Source: Bacteroides cutis (GTDB lineage Bacteria; Bacteroidota; Bacteroidia; Bacteroidales; Bacteroidaceae). Taken from it: DNA of 64,000 bases. This document shows, one piece after another, positions 29,244 through 37,991 of this stretch. The DNA lies in the NCBI RefSeq assembly GCF_900241005.1, contig NZ_OEST01000007.1, positions 124,001-188,000 on the forward strand, written 5' to 3'. A model generated the notes under the pieces. The model saw only the letters and a list, made by a program, of their open reading frames with translations, searched no databases and was not told where the DNA came from. Numbering within the stretch: the stretch's first letter is position 1; every line of letters starts with the position of its first letter. The translations under genes were made by a program, and so were the position numbers.

Positions 29244-30125
29244 TTACCAATACCATGCAAAGCCGAGGGAAGCCGGATAAAGTTCGGGCCCTTTATTCTT
29301 TTCGAAGAATGAAGTCAGTGCAAAGCGTGCGTTAAAACCGAGACAACCATAACCGGCTTGTAGCAGGAGGTTTAAACCTAAGGGATTTGTATTCATATTA
29401 CTACTTAGGGTATGCTTACTACCTTCATACTTGGCTCTTGATTTGATTCCGACACGCCACTCCACTTCAGGACCGGCAGTAATGAATGCACGGCTACTGC
29501 CGAACTTAGTTTGCCATTCCATACTGATAGGAAGACGGAAAGCCCAGTAACGTAACCAGCTTTTTTGGTAGTCCACACCTTCGGGAGCAGGTTGGCACAC
29601 AGTGATACCGTCAATCTTCTCGAAACCATGGTTATCGTCAATTTTATGGACGATACGTGCAATACCCAATGCCGCTGTTATTCCCCAATGGTTATTGGGA
29701 GTCAAAGCAATACCCCCGCAGAACGGGTTGATACCCCATTCCCAGGATTTACTGCCGATCTGCGGTACGCCGGCCGAATATTGCAAAGCTCCCTTCGACA
29801 GTTTATCAAATCCTACGTAGACAGCCGGATAGTGAGGGTCGAAGCGATAATTTTTATTTTTCTTTTTGACAAAAGGTACTGATACGATAGTAGTTTGTTC
29901 AATGCTGCGCCCATTCAGATAGACGCCTTCAAAAACTTGAGCATTTTCAATGGTATCGTTATTCGATTTAGCTTCGTACATTTTTACCTTGATCTTGCCG
30001 TTATTTTCTTTGATCACCATTTTACGGCCATTCAGATAGATAGTGGTGTCTTGAGGAATACTTTCTTGTGCCATGGCGGTGATGGAAGACATAAGAAGAA
30101 ATAATAATGAGCAAATGTGTTTCAT
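29244..30125 (-). CDS. Outer-membrane beta-barrel protein, function unknown
   Basis: 293 codons with a signal peptide ending AMAQE. The N-terminal 110 residues contain two similar YLNGR segments in short repeats. The remainder has alternating Gly/aromatic strands typical of a small outer-membrane barrel and ends FAWYW. It follows the ECF sigma-factor operon by 50 bp on the same strand and may be its last gene. No specific family assigned. Confidence 0.65.
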   Translation of the reverse strand: MKHICSLLFLLMSSITAMAQESIPQDTTIYLNGRKMVIKENNGKIKVKMYEAKSNNDTIENAQVFEGVYLNGRSIEQTTIVSVPFVKKKNKNYRFDPHYPAVYVGFDKLSKGALQYSAGVPQIGSKSWEWGINPFCGGIALTPNNHWGITAALGIARIVHKIDDNHGFEKIDGITVCQPAPEGVDYQKSWLRYWAFRLPISMEWQTKFGSSRAFITAGPEVEWRVGIKSRAKYEGSKHTLSSNMNTNPLGLNLLLQAGYGCLGFNARFALTSFFEKNKGPELYPASLGFAWYW

Positions 30126-30174
30126 AACGTTTGATATTTGTTAGTTTGATAAAATTACAATGGATAAAGGACGA

Positions 30175-30624
30175 TTAGTCTTTACTGAACATCAGCGTCA
30201 CAAGGTCGTCACTATCTATCTCACCTTCAATGTAGATAAGTGTAGCATCACCCTTCTTTCCTATACGGAAGAGGATGAAACGGTTGATATTGCCTTTTAG
30301 TGGCGGCAGTTGGTAATAACCCGATTGTATCTGTCCGTTACTCACTACCTCTTTTATTTTCTTGGCATGTTGTTTGTCTGTTTCCAAACAACGATAAATG
30401 TCCGGTAGCGCCTTTTCCACTTTTGCCAGTTTCAGACTTTGATAGTGGTTGATATCCCATTCCTTGGACAACATTTTGGAGAGTTCTACGTAAGTTGCCC
30501 CCTTTTGGTTACCGTATTTTTTGAATACGGAAGCTATCTGTAGACCTTGCTGGGCGTACAGGTCGGTACTGCACAGTAACAGTAAACAGCAAAACACGAT
30601 ACGAATGAGCTTTTTCATAAACAT
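30175..30624 (-). CDS. Exported protein in the ECF sigma operon, function unknown
   Basis: 149 codons (alternative ATG at 30618). A signal peptide ends near LYAQQ; the mature part is about 125 residues, mixed alpha/beta, ending DDLVTLMFSKD. It resembles the small DUF4252-like periplasmic proteins found after Bacteroides ECF sigma/anti-sigma pairs, an assignment from context and general shape. It lies 19 bp after the presumed anti-sigma gene and could take part in signal sensing. Confidence 0.6.
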   Translation of the reverse strand: MFMKKLIRIVFCCLLLLCSTDLYAQQGLQIASVFKKYGNQKGATYVELSKMLSKEWDINHYQSLKLAKVEKALPDIYRCLETDKQHAKKIKEVVSNGQIQSGYYQLPPLKGNINRFILFRIGKKGDATLIYIEGEIDSDDLVTLMFSKD

Positions 30625-30642
30625 ATATCTATTAATCTTATT

Positions 30643-31071
30643 CTATTCAAACATTAAATCAAGTACTTCATCCTGGTTCATCTGTACATCCTGGAAAGCC
30701 GAGAGTGCCTGTTCTCTTATGGTTTTTGCATCAGTATAACGCTTACCATTGATGATGACGTAATCGGAGGGAACGGTCCATGTATTTTGGCAAAGATCGG
30801 TAATGCCAATCAGTAATAGTATGCCGGCAGCTACACTTCCTATAATATAATACAGGCGATGTTTAGGTGAAAAATACTTATTGGTTTCTTTCACCTCATT
30901 TCGGAGTGATTGATGTATCTTGGCTTCTTGATCCAGGCAGACGAACAAAGGGCGATATGTTTCCAAATCTTCCGGTACTTGATCTTCCGTAAAGAAACGA
31001 CGTAGTTCACGTTCTTCTTCGCAGGATGTTTCGCCTTCAAAGTATCTGTTTAATAATTCATCTATCTTCAT
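30643..31071 (-). CDS. Probable anti-sigma factor (single membrane segment)
   Basis: 142 codons. The N-terminal cytoplasmic part (MKIDELLNRYFEGETSCEEE) is typical of sigma-binding regions in short Bacteroidetes anti-sigma proteins. One membrane segment lies about residues 74-91, followed by a short periplasmic region. Its ATG overlaps the sigma factor stop by 4 bp, indicating coupled translation and a sigma/anti-sigma pair. No classical zinc motif (HxxxCxxC) is present. Confidence 0.7.
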   Translation of the reverse strand: MKIDELLNRYFEGETSCEEERELRRFFTEDQVPEDLETYRPLFVCLDQEAKIHQSLRNEVKETNKYFSPKHRLYYIIGSVAAGILLLIGITDLCQNTWTVPSDYVIINGKRYTDAKTIREQALSAFQDVQMNQDEVLDLMFE

Positions 31072-31589
31072 CGTTCGTTCCTCCTTTTCTTTTCTTGAAT
31101 GGTTTGCAGGTAAATGTCTCTCACTTTTTTCCGGGCTCTCGACAGATTACTGCGAATAGCTTCTGCTCCACATCCGGTGATTTCAGCTATCTCATCCGTT
31201 TCATATTCTTCGATATCTTTCATTCGCATGATGGTACGTTGCAAATTAGGAAGTGAATCGATAATTTCATGCATTAACCGTATTTCGTCCTTAATTTCCA
31301 ATAATCGTTCCGGCGTTCCGCTGGAGGCAGTTACTTGTATGCTTTCCAATGGCTGGTCACTATTACGTTTACTTCGCCACATGTCCATGCAGAGGTTGTG
31401 TGTCAACGTCATGGCAAATGCTTCGATACTCCGGTATTGTTCCAATTCAAGTCTTTTATTCCACAACTTGAGTAATACCTCCTGGACAGCATCTTCTGCA
31501 TCTTCCGGTTCGTCGGTCAACTTCCGTGCATAGTTCAATAGTTTGTTACGGAGTGGGAGAACGGTTATTTTAAATTGTTTAAGTTCCAT
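31068..31589 (-). CDS. ECF RNA polymerase sigma factor
   Basis: 173 codons. Region 2 (YARKLTDEPEDAEDAVQEVLLKLW) and region 4 (helix-turn-helix YETDEIAEITGCGAEAIRSN, then LSRARKKVR) are both present, which defines the minimal extracytoplasmic-function sigma-70 form. It probably transcribes its own operon and a set of envelope genes. The downstream genes encode a membrane anti-sigma candidate and exported proteins. Confidence 0.93.
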   Translation of the reverse strand: MELKQFKITVLPLRNKLLNYARKLTDEPEDAEDAVQEVLLKLWNKRLELEQYRSIEAFAMTLTHNLCMDMWRSKRNSDQPLESIQVTASSGTPERLLEIKDEIRLMHEIIDSLPNLQRTIMRMKDIEEYETDEIAEITGCGAEAIRSNLSRARKKVRDIYLQTIQEKKRRNER

Positions 31590-31648
31590 TTCTGTATATG
31601 AGACGAACGAGATCTATAAACGTGACATCAAAAGTAGGAAAAAATAAA

Positions 31649-31683
31649 AAAAGGTGTTCTTCTTTTTGGGAAGAACACCTTTT
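31649..31683 (-). terminator. Terminator after rubrerythrin
   Basis: A 14-bp stem AAAAGGTGTTCTTC/GAAGAACACCTTTT with a 7-base loop and a T-run on the minus strand, 20 bp after the rubrerythrin stop. Confidence 0.85.
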
Positions 31684-31702
31684 ACCTTAAACTTCAGAAG
31701 GA

Positions 31703-32257
31703 TTATTTCTTGAAATAGCGATTATACAGGCCTTCAAAACCTTTGCCGTGACGAGCTTCGTCCTTAGCCATTTCATGAACAGTGTCATGGATAGCATCCA
31801 AGTTCAATGCTTTTGCACGGGTAGCAATGCGTTTTTTATCTTCGCAGGCACCTGATTCAGCATTCATTCTTTTTTCGAGGTTAGTCTTGGTGTCCCATAC
31901 ACAGTCACCCAGTAGTTCGGCGAACTTAGCAGCGTGTTCTGCTTCTTCCCAAGCATAACGCTTGAAAGCTTCTGCAACTTCAGGGTAGCCTTCACGATCT
32001 GCCTGACGACTCATTGCCAAATACATACCGACTTCTGTACATTCACCCATGAAGTGGTTATTCAGGTCTTTGATCATTTCGTCATCACATCCTTTAGCTA
32101 CACCAATTACGTGTTCGTCAGCGAAAGTCAGGGCACCACCCGGTTCTTCTACAACTTCAACGAATTTGCTGGCAGGAGCTTTACACAAAGGACATTTTTC
32201 AGGAGCTGCGTCACCCTCGTATACATAACCGCATACAGTACATCTAAATTTTTTCAT
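31703..32257 (-). CDS. rbr: Reverse rubrerythrin (N-terminal rubredoxin, diiron peroxidase)
   Basis: 184 codons. The rubredoxin domain comes first (CTVCGYVYE and CPLCKAP, an FeS4 site in residues 5-25), followed by a ferritin-like four-helix domain with diiron ligands in [19 protein letters not shown] and DEARHGKGF. This reversed order is the form known from anaerobes, where it reduces hydrogen peroxide with NADH- or rubredoxin-derived electrons. The PerR-like regulator is 25 bp upstream in the same operon, fitting peroxide-inducible expression. Confidence 0.92.
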   Translation of the reverse strand: MKKFRCTVCGYVYEGDAAPEKCPLCKAPASKFVEVVEEPGGALTFADEHVIGVAKGCDDEMIKDLNNHFMGECTEVGMYLAMSRQADREGYPEVAEAFKRYAWEEAEHAAKFAELLGDCVWDTKTNLEKRMNAESGACEDKKRIATRAKALNLDAIHDTVHEMAKDEARHGKGFEGLYNRYFKK

Positions 32258-32282
32258 TTTTTTCAGATTTTAAATAGTTGAA

Positions 32283-32717
32283 TTAGTTATTGTTCGTTTT
32301 TATAAACTGTTCGTTTTCTATGCAATCTTTACAGATACCTTTATAATAGTAATGTATTTCCTGCACTTCATGTCCATCCATATCCGTATCTTCTACTTTT
32401 TTAATGTTAGCGTCGCAATGTAAATCATAAATTTTTCCGCAACGTTTACATAGGAAATGCGCATGTGGATTAGTATCCGCATCATAACAAGTATTTCTCT
32501 CATCGATGGTCAACGTTTGTGCCGCACCTTGTTCGCTAAGAAGTTTCAAGGTATTATAAACAGTTGTTTTCGATAAAGTAGGAATAGAAGGCGAAAGCGC
32601 CGTATATATCTCATCCACTGTAGGATGCGTATGATGCTCCATCAAGTAATTCATTATAGCTATTCGCTGTACCGAAGGCTTAATGTTGTGCATTTGCAGT
32701 CTTTTTACTACATCCAT
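32283..32717 (-). CDS. perR: Fur-family transcriptional regulator, PerR-like
   Basis: 144 codons. The N-terminal winged helix (THPTVDEIYTAL, TTVYNTLKLL) is followed by a metal-binding dimer domain with PHAHFLCKRCGK and a later CKDC giving the structural zinc site. PerR instead of Fur is inferred from the linked rubrerythrin and from the operator-like palindrome at 32737-32751. It would sense peroxide by metal-catalysed oxidation and repress this operon. Confidence 0.88.
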   Translation of the reverse strand: MDVVKRLQMHNIKPSVQRIAIMNYLMEHHTHPTVDEIYTALSPSIPTLSKTTVYNTLKLLSEQGAAQTLTIDERNTCYDADTNPHAHFLCKRCGKIYDLHCDANIKKVEDTDMDGHEVQEIHYYYKGICKDCIENEQFIKTNNN

Positions 32718-32736
32718 ACTATTTAATAGTTCAAAC

Positions 32737-32751
32737 TTGTAATAATTACAC
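32737..32751 (-). promoter_or_regulatory. Candidate PerR box
   Basis: TTGTAATAATTACAC, a 7-1-7 inverted repeat (inner TGTAAT-A-ATTACA perfect), matching the B. subtilis PerR box TTATAATnATTATAA except at symmetric positions. It lies just downstream of the predicted start of transcription. Confidence 0.55.
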
Positions 32752-32765
32752 TTTTATTTCTTTTG

Positions 32766-32796
32766 CAAAGATAGGTACTTCTTTGAATACTCCAAA
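32766..32796 (-). promoter_or_regulatory. Promoter of the perR-rbr operon
   Basis: On the minus strand TTTG (32796-32793), a 19-base spacer, then TATCTTTG (32773-32766): a full Bacteroides-type promoter. Confidence 0.7.
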
Positions 32797-32843
32797 AAAA
32801 ATAGAGAATTTTTTATATACTATCAGGTGAAAGAATTGATAAT

Positions 32844-32875
32844 TTTGTGTTTATAGATAAATTGCCGTATTTTTG
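32844..32875 (+). promoter_or_regulatory. Promoter of nadE
   Basis: TTTG at 32844-32847, a 20-base spacer, TATTTTTG at 32868-32875; 25 bases before the ATG at 32901. This also supports 32901 over the upstream ATG at 32847, which lies inside the promoter. Confidence 0.72.
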
Positions 32876-32900
32876 TACTCAAATATATAATAGAATTCTT

Positions 32901-34826
32901 ATGAATTACGGATATGTCAAGGTAGCGGCGGCTGTGCCCCGTGTCAAGGTGGCGGACTGCAAGTTCAATGCCGGACAAATTGAAAAAGAGATTATCATTG
33001 CCGATGGAAAAGGAGTACAAATCATTGCTTTTCCTGAATTGTGCATCACCGGATATACTTGTGCAGACCTTTTTTCACAACAGCTTTTACTTGAAGAAGC
33101 AGAGATGGGCTTGATACAAATCCTGAATAATACACGTCAATTGGATATCATATCCATATTGGGGATGCCTATAACATTGAATGGATCATTATTGAATGCA
33201 GCAGTTGTCATTCAGAAAGGTAAAGTGCTGGGTGTGGTACCTAAAACTTATCTGCCCAATTATAAAGAATTTTATGAGAAACGTTGGTTTACTTCTGCTT
33301 GTGAGATTTCTGACAGTAATGTGCGTCTTTGCGGGCAGATTGTGCCTATGGGACGGAATTTACTTTTTGAAACGGCTGATACCACTTTCGGAATTGAAAT
33401 CTGCGAGGATTTGTGGGCACCTGTGCCTCCCAGTTCGATGTTAGCGTTGCAAGGAGCAGAGATTTTGTTCAATTTGTCGGCTGATAATGAAGGTATAGGT
33501 AAACATAACTATCTCCGTTCGCTCATCAGCCAGCAGTCAGCCCGTTGCATTGCCGGGTATGTATTCAGTTCGTGCGGTTTTGGAGAATCGACTACTGATG
33601 TTGTGTTTGCAGGTAATGGATTGATTTATGAGAATGGTACGTTGCTGGCTGCCAATGAACGTTTTTCGTTTGAGGAGCAAGTTGTAATCAGTGAAATAGA
33701 TGTAGAACATCTGCGTACGGAACGTCGTGTTAATACTACTTTTGCCGCTTGCCATGCTTATTGTGCACCGGAACCTCCGGTACGTATTTCTACAGAATAC
33801 GTCAATAGTAAAGAACTCAATCTTACCCGTACTTTTGAACCTCATCCGTTTGTTCCGCAAGGAGCTGCACTGAATGAACGTTGTGAAGAAATATTTTCCA
33901 TTCAGGTATCCGGATTGGCTCAGCGGTTGGTACATACCAATGCTAAGAGTGCGGTAGTCGGTATTTCTGGTGGATTGGATTCTACATTGGCATTACTGGT
34001 TTGTGTTAAGACATTCGATAAACTGGGATGGGAACGTAAAGGAATTATCGGCGTTACGATGCCGGGATTCGGAACTACCGACCGTACGCATACCAATGCT
34101 ATTGACTTGATGAATTCTTTAGGAGTGACTGTACGTGAGGTGAGTATCAAAGGGGCCTGTATCCAGCATTTCAAGGATATAGACCATGACATCAATGTAC
34201 ATGATGTGGTTTATGAGAATGCTCAGGCACGTGAACGTACACAGATATTGATGGATATTGCCAACCAGACTTGGGGGATGGTTATCGGGACGGGGGACCT
34301 TTCGGAACTTGCTTTGGGTTGGGCTACTTATAATGGCGACCATATGTCGATGTATGGTGTCAATGGAAGTGTTCCTAAGACACTTGTCAAACATTTGGTG
34401 AAGTGGGTAGCCGAAAATGATATGGATGAGGCATCACGTGCAACATTATTGGATATTGTGGATACTCCCATTAGCCCCGAACTAATTCCTGCTGATGAAA
34501 ATGGAAATATCCGGCAGATTACCGAAGATTTGGTCGGTCCTTATGAGTTGCATGATTTTTTCCTTTATTATTTTTTACGTTGTGGCTTCCGGCCTTCCAA
34601 GATCTTCTTTCTGGCGTCACGTACTTTCAAAGGAACTTATGATGAAGAGATCATAAAAAAGTGGTTGAAAACTTTCTTCCGTCGCTTTTTCAATCAACAA
34701 TTCAAGCGTTCCTGTTTACCGGATGGACCGAAGGTAGGAAGTATCTCGATCAGTCCACGGGGAGATTGGCGTATGCCGAGTGATGCTTCGTCGGAGATGT
34801 GGCTGAGGGAAGTGGAGACATTATAA
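32901..34826 (+). CDS. nadE: Glutamine-dependent NAD+ synthetase
   Basis: 641 codons from the ATG at 32901 (MNYGYVKV). The N-terminal glutaminase is a nitrilase fold with Glu in FPELCITGY, Lys in VVPKTYLPNY and Cys in GIEICEDLW. The C-terminal synthetase has the ATP loop GISGGLDSTLAL and GTGDLSELALGW. It amidates nicotinic acid adenine dinucleotide using glutamine. The two-domain length fits the glutamine-hydrolysing type. It is monocistronic and converges with the next gene over a shared terminator. Confidence 0.95.
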   Translation: MNYGYVKVAAAVPRVKVADCKFNAGQIEKEIIIADGKGVQIIAFPELCITGYTCADLFSQQLLLEEAEMGLIQILNNTRQLDIISILGMPITLNGSLLNAAVVIQKGKVLGVVPKTYLPNYKEFYEKRWFTSACEISDSNVRLCGQIVPMGRNLLFETADTTFGIEICEDLWAPVPPSSMLALQGAEILFNLSADNEGIGKHNYLRSLISQQSARCIAGYVFSSCGFGESTTDVVFAGNGLIYENGTLLAANERFSFEEQVVISEIDVEHLRTERRVNTTFAACHAYCAPEPPVRISTEYVNSKELNLTRTFEPHPFVPQGAALNERCEEIFSIQVSGLAQRLVHTNAKSAVVGISGGLDSTLALLVCVKTFDKLGWERKGIIGVTMPGFGTTDRTHTNAIDLMNSLGVTVREVSIKGACIQHFKDIDHDINVHDVVYENAQARERTQILMDIANQTWGMVIGTGDLSELALGWATYNGDHMSMYGVNGSVPKTLVKHLVKWVAENDMDEASRATLLDIVDTPISPELIPADENGNIRQITEDLVGPYELHDFFLYYFLRCGFRPSKIFFLASRTFKGTYDEEIIKKWLKTFFRRFFNQQFKRSCLPDGPKVGSISISPRGDWRMPSDASSEMWLREVETL

Positions 34827-34827
34827 G

Positions 34828-34872
34828 ATAAATGACCATTTAAGGGCACAGTGTCCCTAAATGGTCATTTAT
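34828..34872. terminator. Bidirectional terminator between nadE and the solute-binding protein gene
   Basis: Long near-perfect stem (ATAAATGACCATTTA/TAAATGGTCATTTAT plus GGG/CCC with one bulge). Its right arm overlaps the last codons and stop of the minus-strand gene. Confidence 0.75.
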
Positions 34873-35683
34873 AATATTTCGTATAAATCTCTTTATATTC
34901 TTTTTTTTCTTTAAACTTCTCCAACCAGGTATTAAGGCTATCCAGAAGTACCGGAGACTGCTTGCTCACACCCCATGAATAGAATTGCGTAAAACTAATG
35001 GCGGTATTGATATCGATTTGCGGTAAACTGTCAGCTGCTGCACGTGCGATACTTTCATCACATACGGCATAGTCGATGTCTCCGTGGGCAACAAGAGATA
35101 TTAATTGTTCGGAACCATATTTATCTATTTCTTTTACATAGATTGTATCTCCGATTTCATTCCCTAAATTATGTATACGTAGTATGGAAGGAGAGCCTTT
35201 TACCACATTCAAGGTCTTTCCCGCTAAATCCAATTGGCTTTTAATAAAAAGAGAATCGTCGGAAGACTCTGTTTTCCGTTGTACCAACACTTGCCTGTTC
35301 AGTGCAATCGGAGTGGTAAGAAGTAAAGAGTCTTTCAGTTCGCTGGTAGCCAATATCCCGTAAGCAATCACATCATATTTACCATCGGCTAGGCCGGACA
35401 ATCGTTTATTGAAACTCATTTCAGGTGAGATTGCCACTTTCAGATGATGATCGCGGGCAAAAGCTTCAATCAGTTCATAATGAAAACCAGAAAGCGTATC
35501 ACCGTCCACATAGAAACTGATGGAATTATATTCCGTCGCTGCATGTAAGATACCTTCGGATGCGATTTCTGCATAATCACGAGGTTTACCTTTAGGTTTC
35601 TCCTTTGGGGGCATCAGGAAAGTAGCGATTAGAGCCGTCACCACTCCTAAGATGACATATCTCAATAACTTGGTTTTTTTCAT
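34865..35683 (-). CDS. Membrane-anchored solute-binding protein (SBP_bac_3/MltF-like)
   Basis: 272 codons. An N-terminal membrane segment (about residues 8-24) precedes a periplasmic amino-acid-binding-type domain (FYVDGDTLSGFHYELIEAFA, the usual N-terminal lobe motif). It resembles the sensor half of lytic transglycosylase MltF but lacks the C-terminal transglycosylase domain, so it is probably a binding or sensing protein. It follows the porin gene by 27 bp, suggesting joint uptake or sensing. Confidence 0.75.
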   Translation of the reverse strand: MKKTKLLRYVILGVVTALIATFLMPPKEKPKGKPRDYAEIASEGILHAATEYNSISFYVDGDTLSGFHYELIEAFARDHHLKVAISPEMSFNKRLSGLADGKYDVIAYGILATSELKDSLLLTTPIALNRQVLVQRKTESSDDSLFIKSQLDLAGKTLNVVKGSPSILRIHNLGNEIGDTIYVKEIDKYGSEQLISLVAHGDIDYAVCDESIARAAADSLPQIDINTAISFTQFYSWGVSKQSPVLLDSLNTWLEKFKEKKEYKEIYTKYYK

Positions 35684-35710
35684 ATTTCGGGTAGATTAGT
35701 TGTATGGAGG

Positions 35711-37804
35711 TTAATCGTAGAAATTCCAGGAGATACCAATCTTGAGCAAACGGGGATTGATAGGATAATGCGGTACCATGAAATAGTTTGCTTTACCCAT
35801 ACCGGCATTTACATGATACATCATGGCAAAGATACGTGTCCGTTTCAGATGCAGGTTAGCATATACGTTGACTATCGGATAACCGCCAATCTCTACCTGA
35901 TCGTCCGCAGCTTGCAGATGAAATTGCTGGATGGCAGGAGTATAAGCAGGTGCATGATACTTGGTAAAGTATCTCACATCAGCACCCAACTGTACGGTCA
36001 GTACTTTCTTTGCCAACTTCGTCAATATATATAAGTTGTGATAAAGCGAAAGTTGGGGCAACGGCAATACTGTTTCATTACTTGACTTTTGCCAAGTCAC
36101 TTCATTATCCAGATGTAAGATACCCAAACGGAAATCTTGTTTCAAAGTAGCTGATAACACTTGGATATTTCCACTTTCCTGTGTCGGCATTCCACTTTGG
36201 TTGAAGTATGTATAATTTTTTATATTTTCAACTCCGGCACGTAGATTGGTTTTCCAACGGTCAATATTCAATTCTCCTTCTACGCGCGTACGGAATTCCT
36301 TATCCATATTATAATTATCCCAATAGTAGTGATTGGAGTGATAATGGCGCATATAGAATGAGGGGAGAGTATTGGATACATATCCGCGTGCATAAAAATT
36401 CACCGTATCTTTCCATAAACGGAAGTTCAAATCGAAATCGGCATTGATACGGAATTGACCGAGAGCCTTATCCATGATACCGACTTCGCCGTTCACATTA
36501 TAATGCAAAGTCTTTCCTTGCCGTTTGGCAAGTTCACCGCCTATAAATATTTCCTGTTCATCAAAACGGGTATTCAAAAGTGTATCCATCAGTTCATAAC
36601 GGCTGAACTTATGTGAAATATAAGCCGTTAATCCCGCTTTGGCATATTTGTTGAAACCTTCAAGCAAAGCGATACCGAAGATATTCTTTACACTGAATGC
36701 CGTTGTGGAGTCACGGCTGAAGGTTTCATTGAAAAATGCGTCAGGATATTGTTCCGCTGTTTCTGTGGCAGAAGTAAACTGGTGCCTCGTCCGTTCTACC
36801 TTGATAGTATGGATAAAGCTTGTTACAGGTACGAATTCTTCCGTAACAATCGTATCTTTAGCTACCGGAATACTATCATTCACCGGCATGGCTACGGCAC
36901 CTTGTTTATCTTCAATGGTAGTCGTTTCCCGATTGAACCCCAACCGGTAACGTTGCGTCATATAGACGTAAAAATCTTTATTCCGATTGGCAGTCTGTTC
37001 CAATTTGACAGGAATAGTAGTGGACTCATATTCTTTTTTACCTTCCGACATATCTTCTGGTCGTGTGATATACCGGTCGTCTTGTATACCGCCATTCTCA
37101 TTCATTTTTAACATGAAATTGTTGTATACCGCCTGCATCTGATAACGTTCTCCGATATAACTGGCAAATATTCCTGCATTGAAGTGGGAAGTAGACTGGT
37201 TCTGGTAATATCCGCGTCCATACAAATAATCAATGTTGAAACCAAATGCCAGGCGTTTGTTGGCATTTACCGAAAAATAAGATTTGAAACGTTCTTCCCC
37301 ATTCATCTTGTTTCCCGCTTTATAATAGGTCAGGTTGGTATAAGGTACATTACTATTTGTAAAGTTCACTTGGTCAGGGCGCACAAAAAAGCTGGAAAAC
37401 GGTTCCATAAAGATAGTCGGTTCATTGCCTTTGCGGTCAAAAAATATGCGCGAGAGTCGTGGCGATCCCAAATTTCCCAGATAATTATAGTGTCCGTACA
37501 TACCTTCTACCAAGTTGGTGTTTTGGAAATTGAGGTTGGTCGTATCAGCAGGAATTATACTACGGTTACCCAGCGTTTCACTCAAATGCCACATATATAG
37601 TTTAGGAGGTATACTTTGGATTTCCGTATTGGTGCTGTCTTCCAGATTATCCGGCAATGTGTTGGGGTCTACCTGATTTCCATATTGGTCACGTCCGGTG
37701 GCAGGATCTATCCGGTTGGGCGTATATTGCGCTTGCATACCCAATATACTTATAATAGACAGAAATATATATGTCAGTACAATTCGTCTCATAATTAGGC
37801 GCAA
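35711..37804 (-). CDS. Putative outer-membrane porin (large barrel)
   Basis: 697 codons; an ATG four codons in (37792) is an equally good start. The signal peptide ends near MQAQY. A linker with DPATGRDQYGN precedes a long beta-barrel with alternating polar/aromatic strands and a terminal aromatic motif (SWNFYD). This matches the 'putative porin' family common in Bacteroidetes. No plug domain, so it is not a TonB receptor. It is co-oriented with the solute-binding gene 27 bp downstream. Confidence 0.8.
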   Translation of the reverse strand: MRLIMRRIVLTYIFLSIISILGMQAQYTPNRIDPATGRDQYGNQVDPNTLPDNLEDSTNTEIQSIPPKLYMWHLSETLGNRSIIPADTTNLNFQNTNLVEGMYGHYNYLGNLGSPRLSRIFFDRKGNEPTIFMEPFSSFFVRPDQVNFTNSNVPYTNLTYYKAGNKMNGEERFKSYFSVNANKRLAFGFNIDYLYGRGYYQNQSTSHFNAGIFASYIGERYQMQAVYNNFMLKMNENGGIQDDRYITRPEDMSEGKKEYESTTIPVKLEQTANRNKDFYVYMTQRYRLGFNRETTTIEDKQGAVAMPVNDSIPVAKDTIVTEEFVPVTSFIHTIKVERTRHQFTSATETAEQYPDAFFNETFSRDSTTAFSVKNIFGIALLEGFNKYAKAGLTAYISHKFSRYELMDTLLNTRFDEQEIFIGGELAKRQGKTLHYNVNGEVGIMDKALGQFRINADFDLNFRLWKDTVNFYARGYVSNTLPSFYMRHYHSNHYYWDNYNMDKEFRTRVEGELNIDRWKTNLRAGVENIKNYTYFNQSGMPTQESGNIQVLSATLKQDFRLGILHLDNEVTWQKSSNETVLPLPQLSLYHNLYILTKLAKKVLTVQLGADVRYFTKYHAPAYTPAIQQFHLQAADDQVEIGGYPIVNVYANLHLKRTRIFAMMYHVNAGMGKANYFMVPHYPINPRLLKIGISWNFYD

Positions 37805-37928
37805 AGATACAATAAAATCTTATTCGCTTATGTAATTCAGCCTTTTTTGCTTCTTTTAAAACTCTTGTTTTCTCGGTGTGAATATATAATTATCATTGGC
37901 TATATGCCTGTATATTCTATGCCTTTGT

Positions 37929-37936
37929 TATCTTTG
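37929..37936 (+). promoter_or_regulatory. -7 element of the histidine kinase gene
   Basis: TATCTTTG, 55 bases before the ATG at 37992; no clear -33. Confidence 0.4.
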
Positions 37937-37991
37937 CTACTGTTTCTTTACGTAGTAAGTCGATTTTTAATTTAAAATCTAATAATATAAT

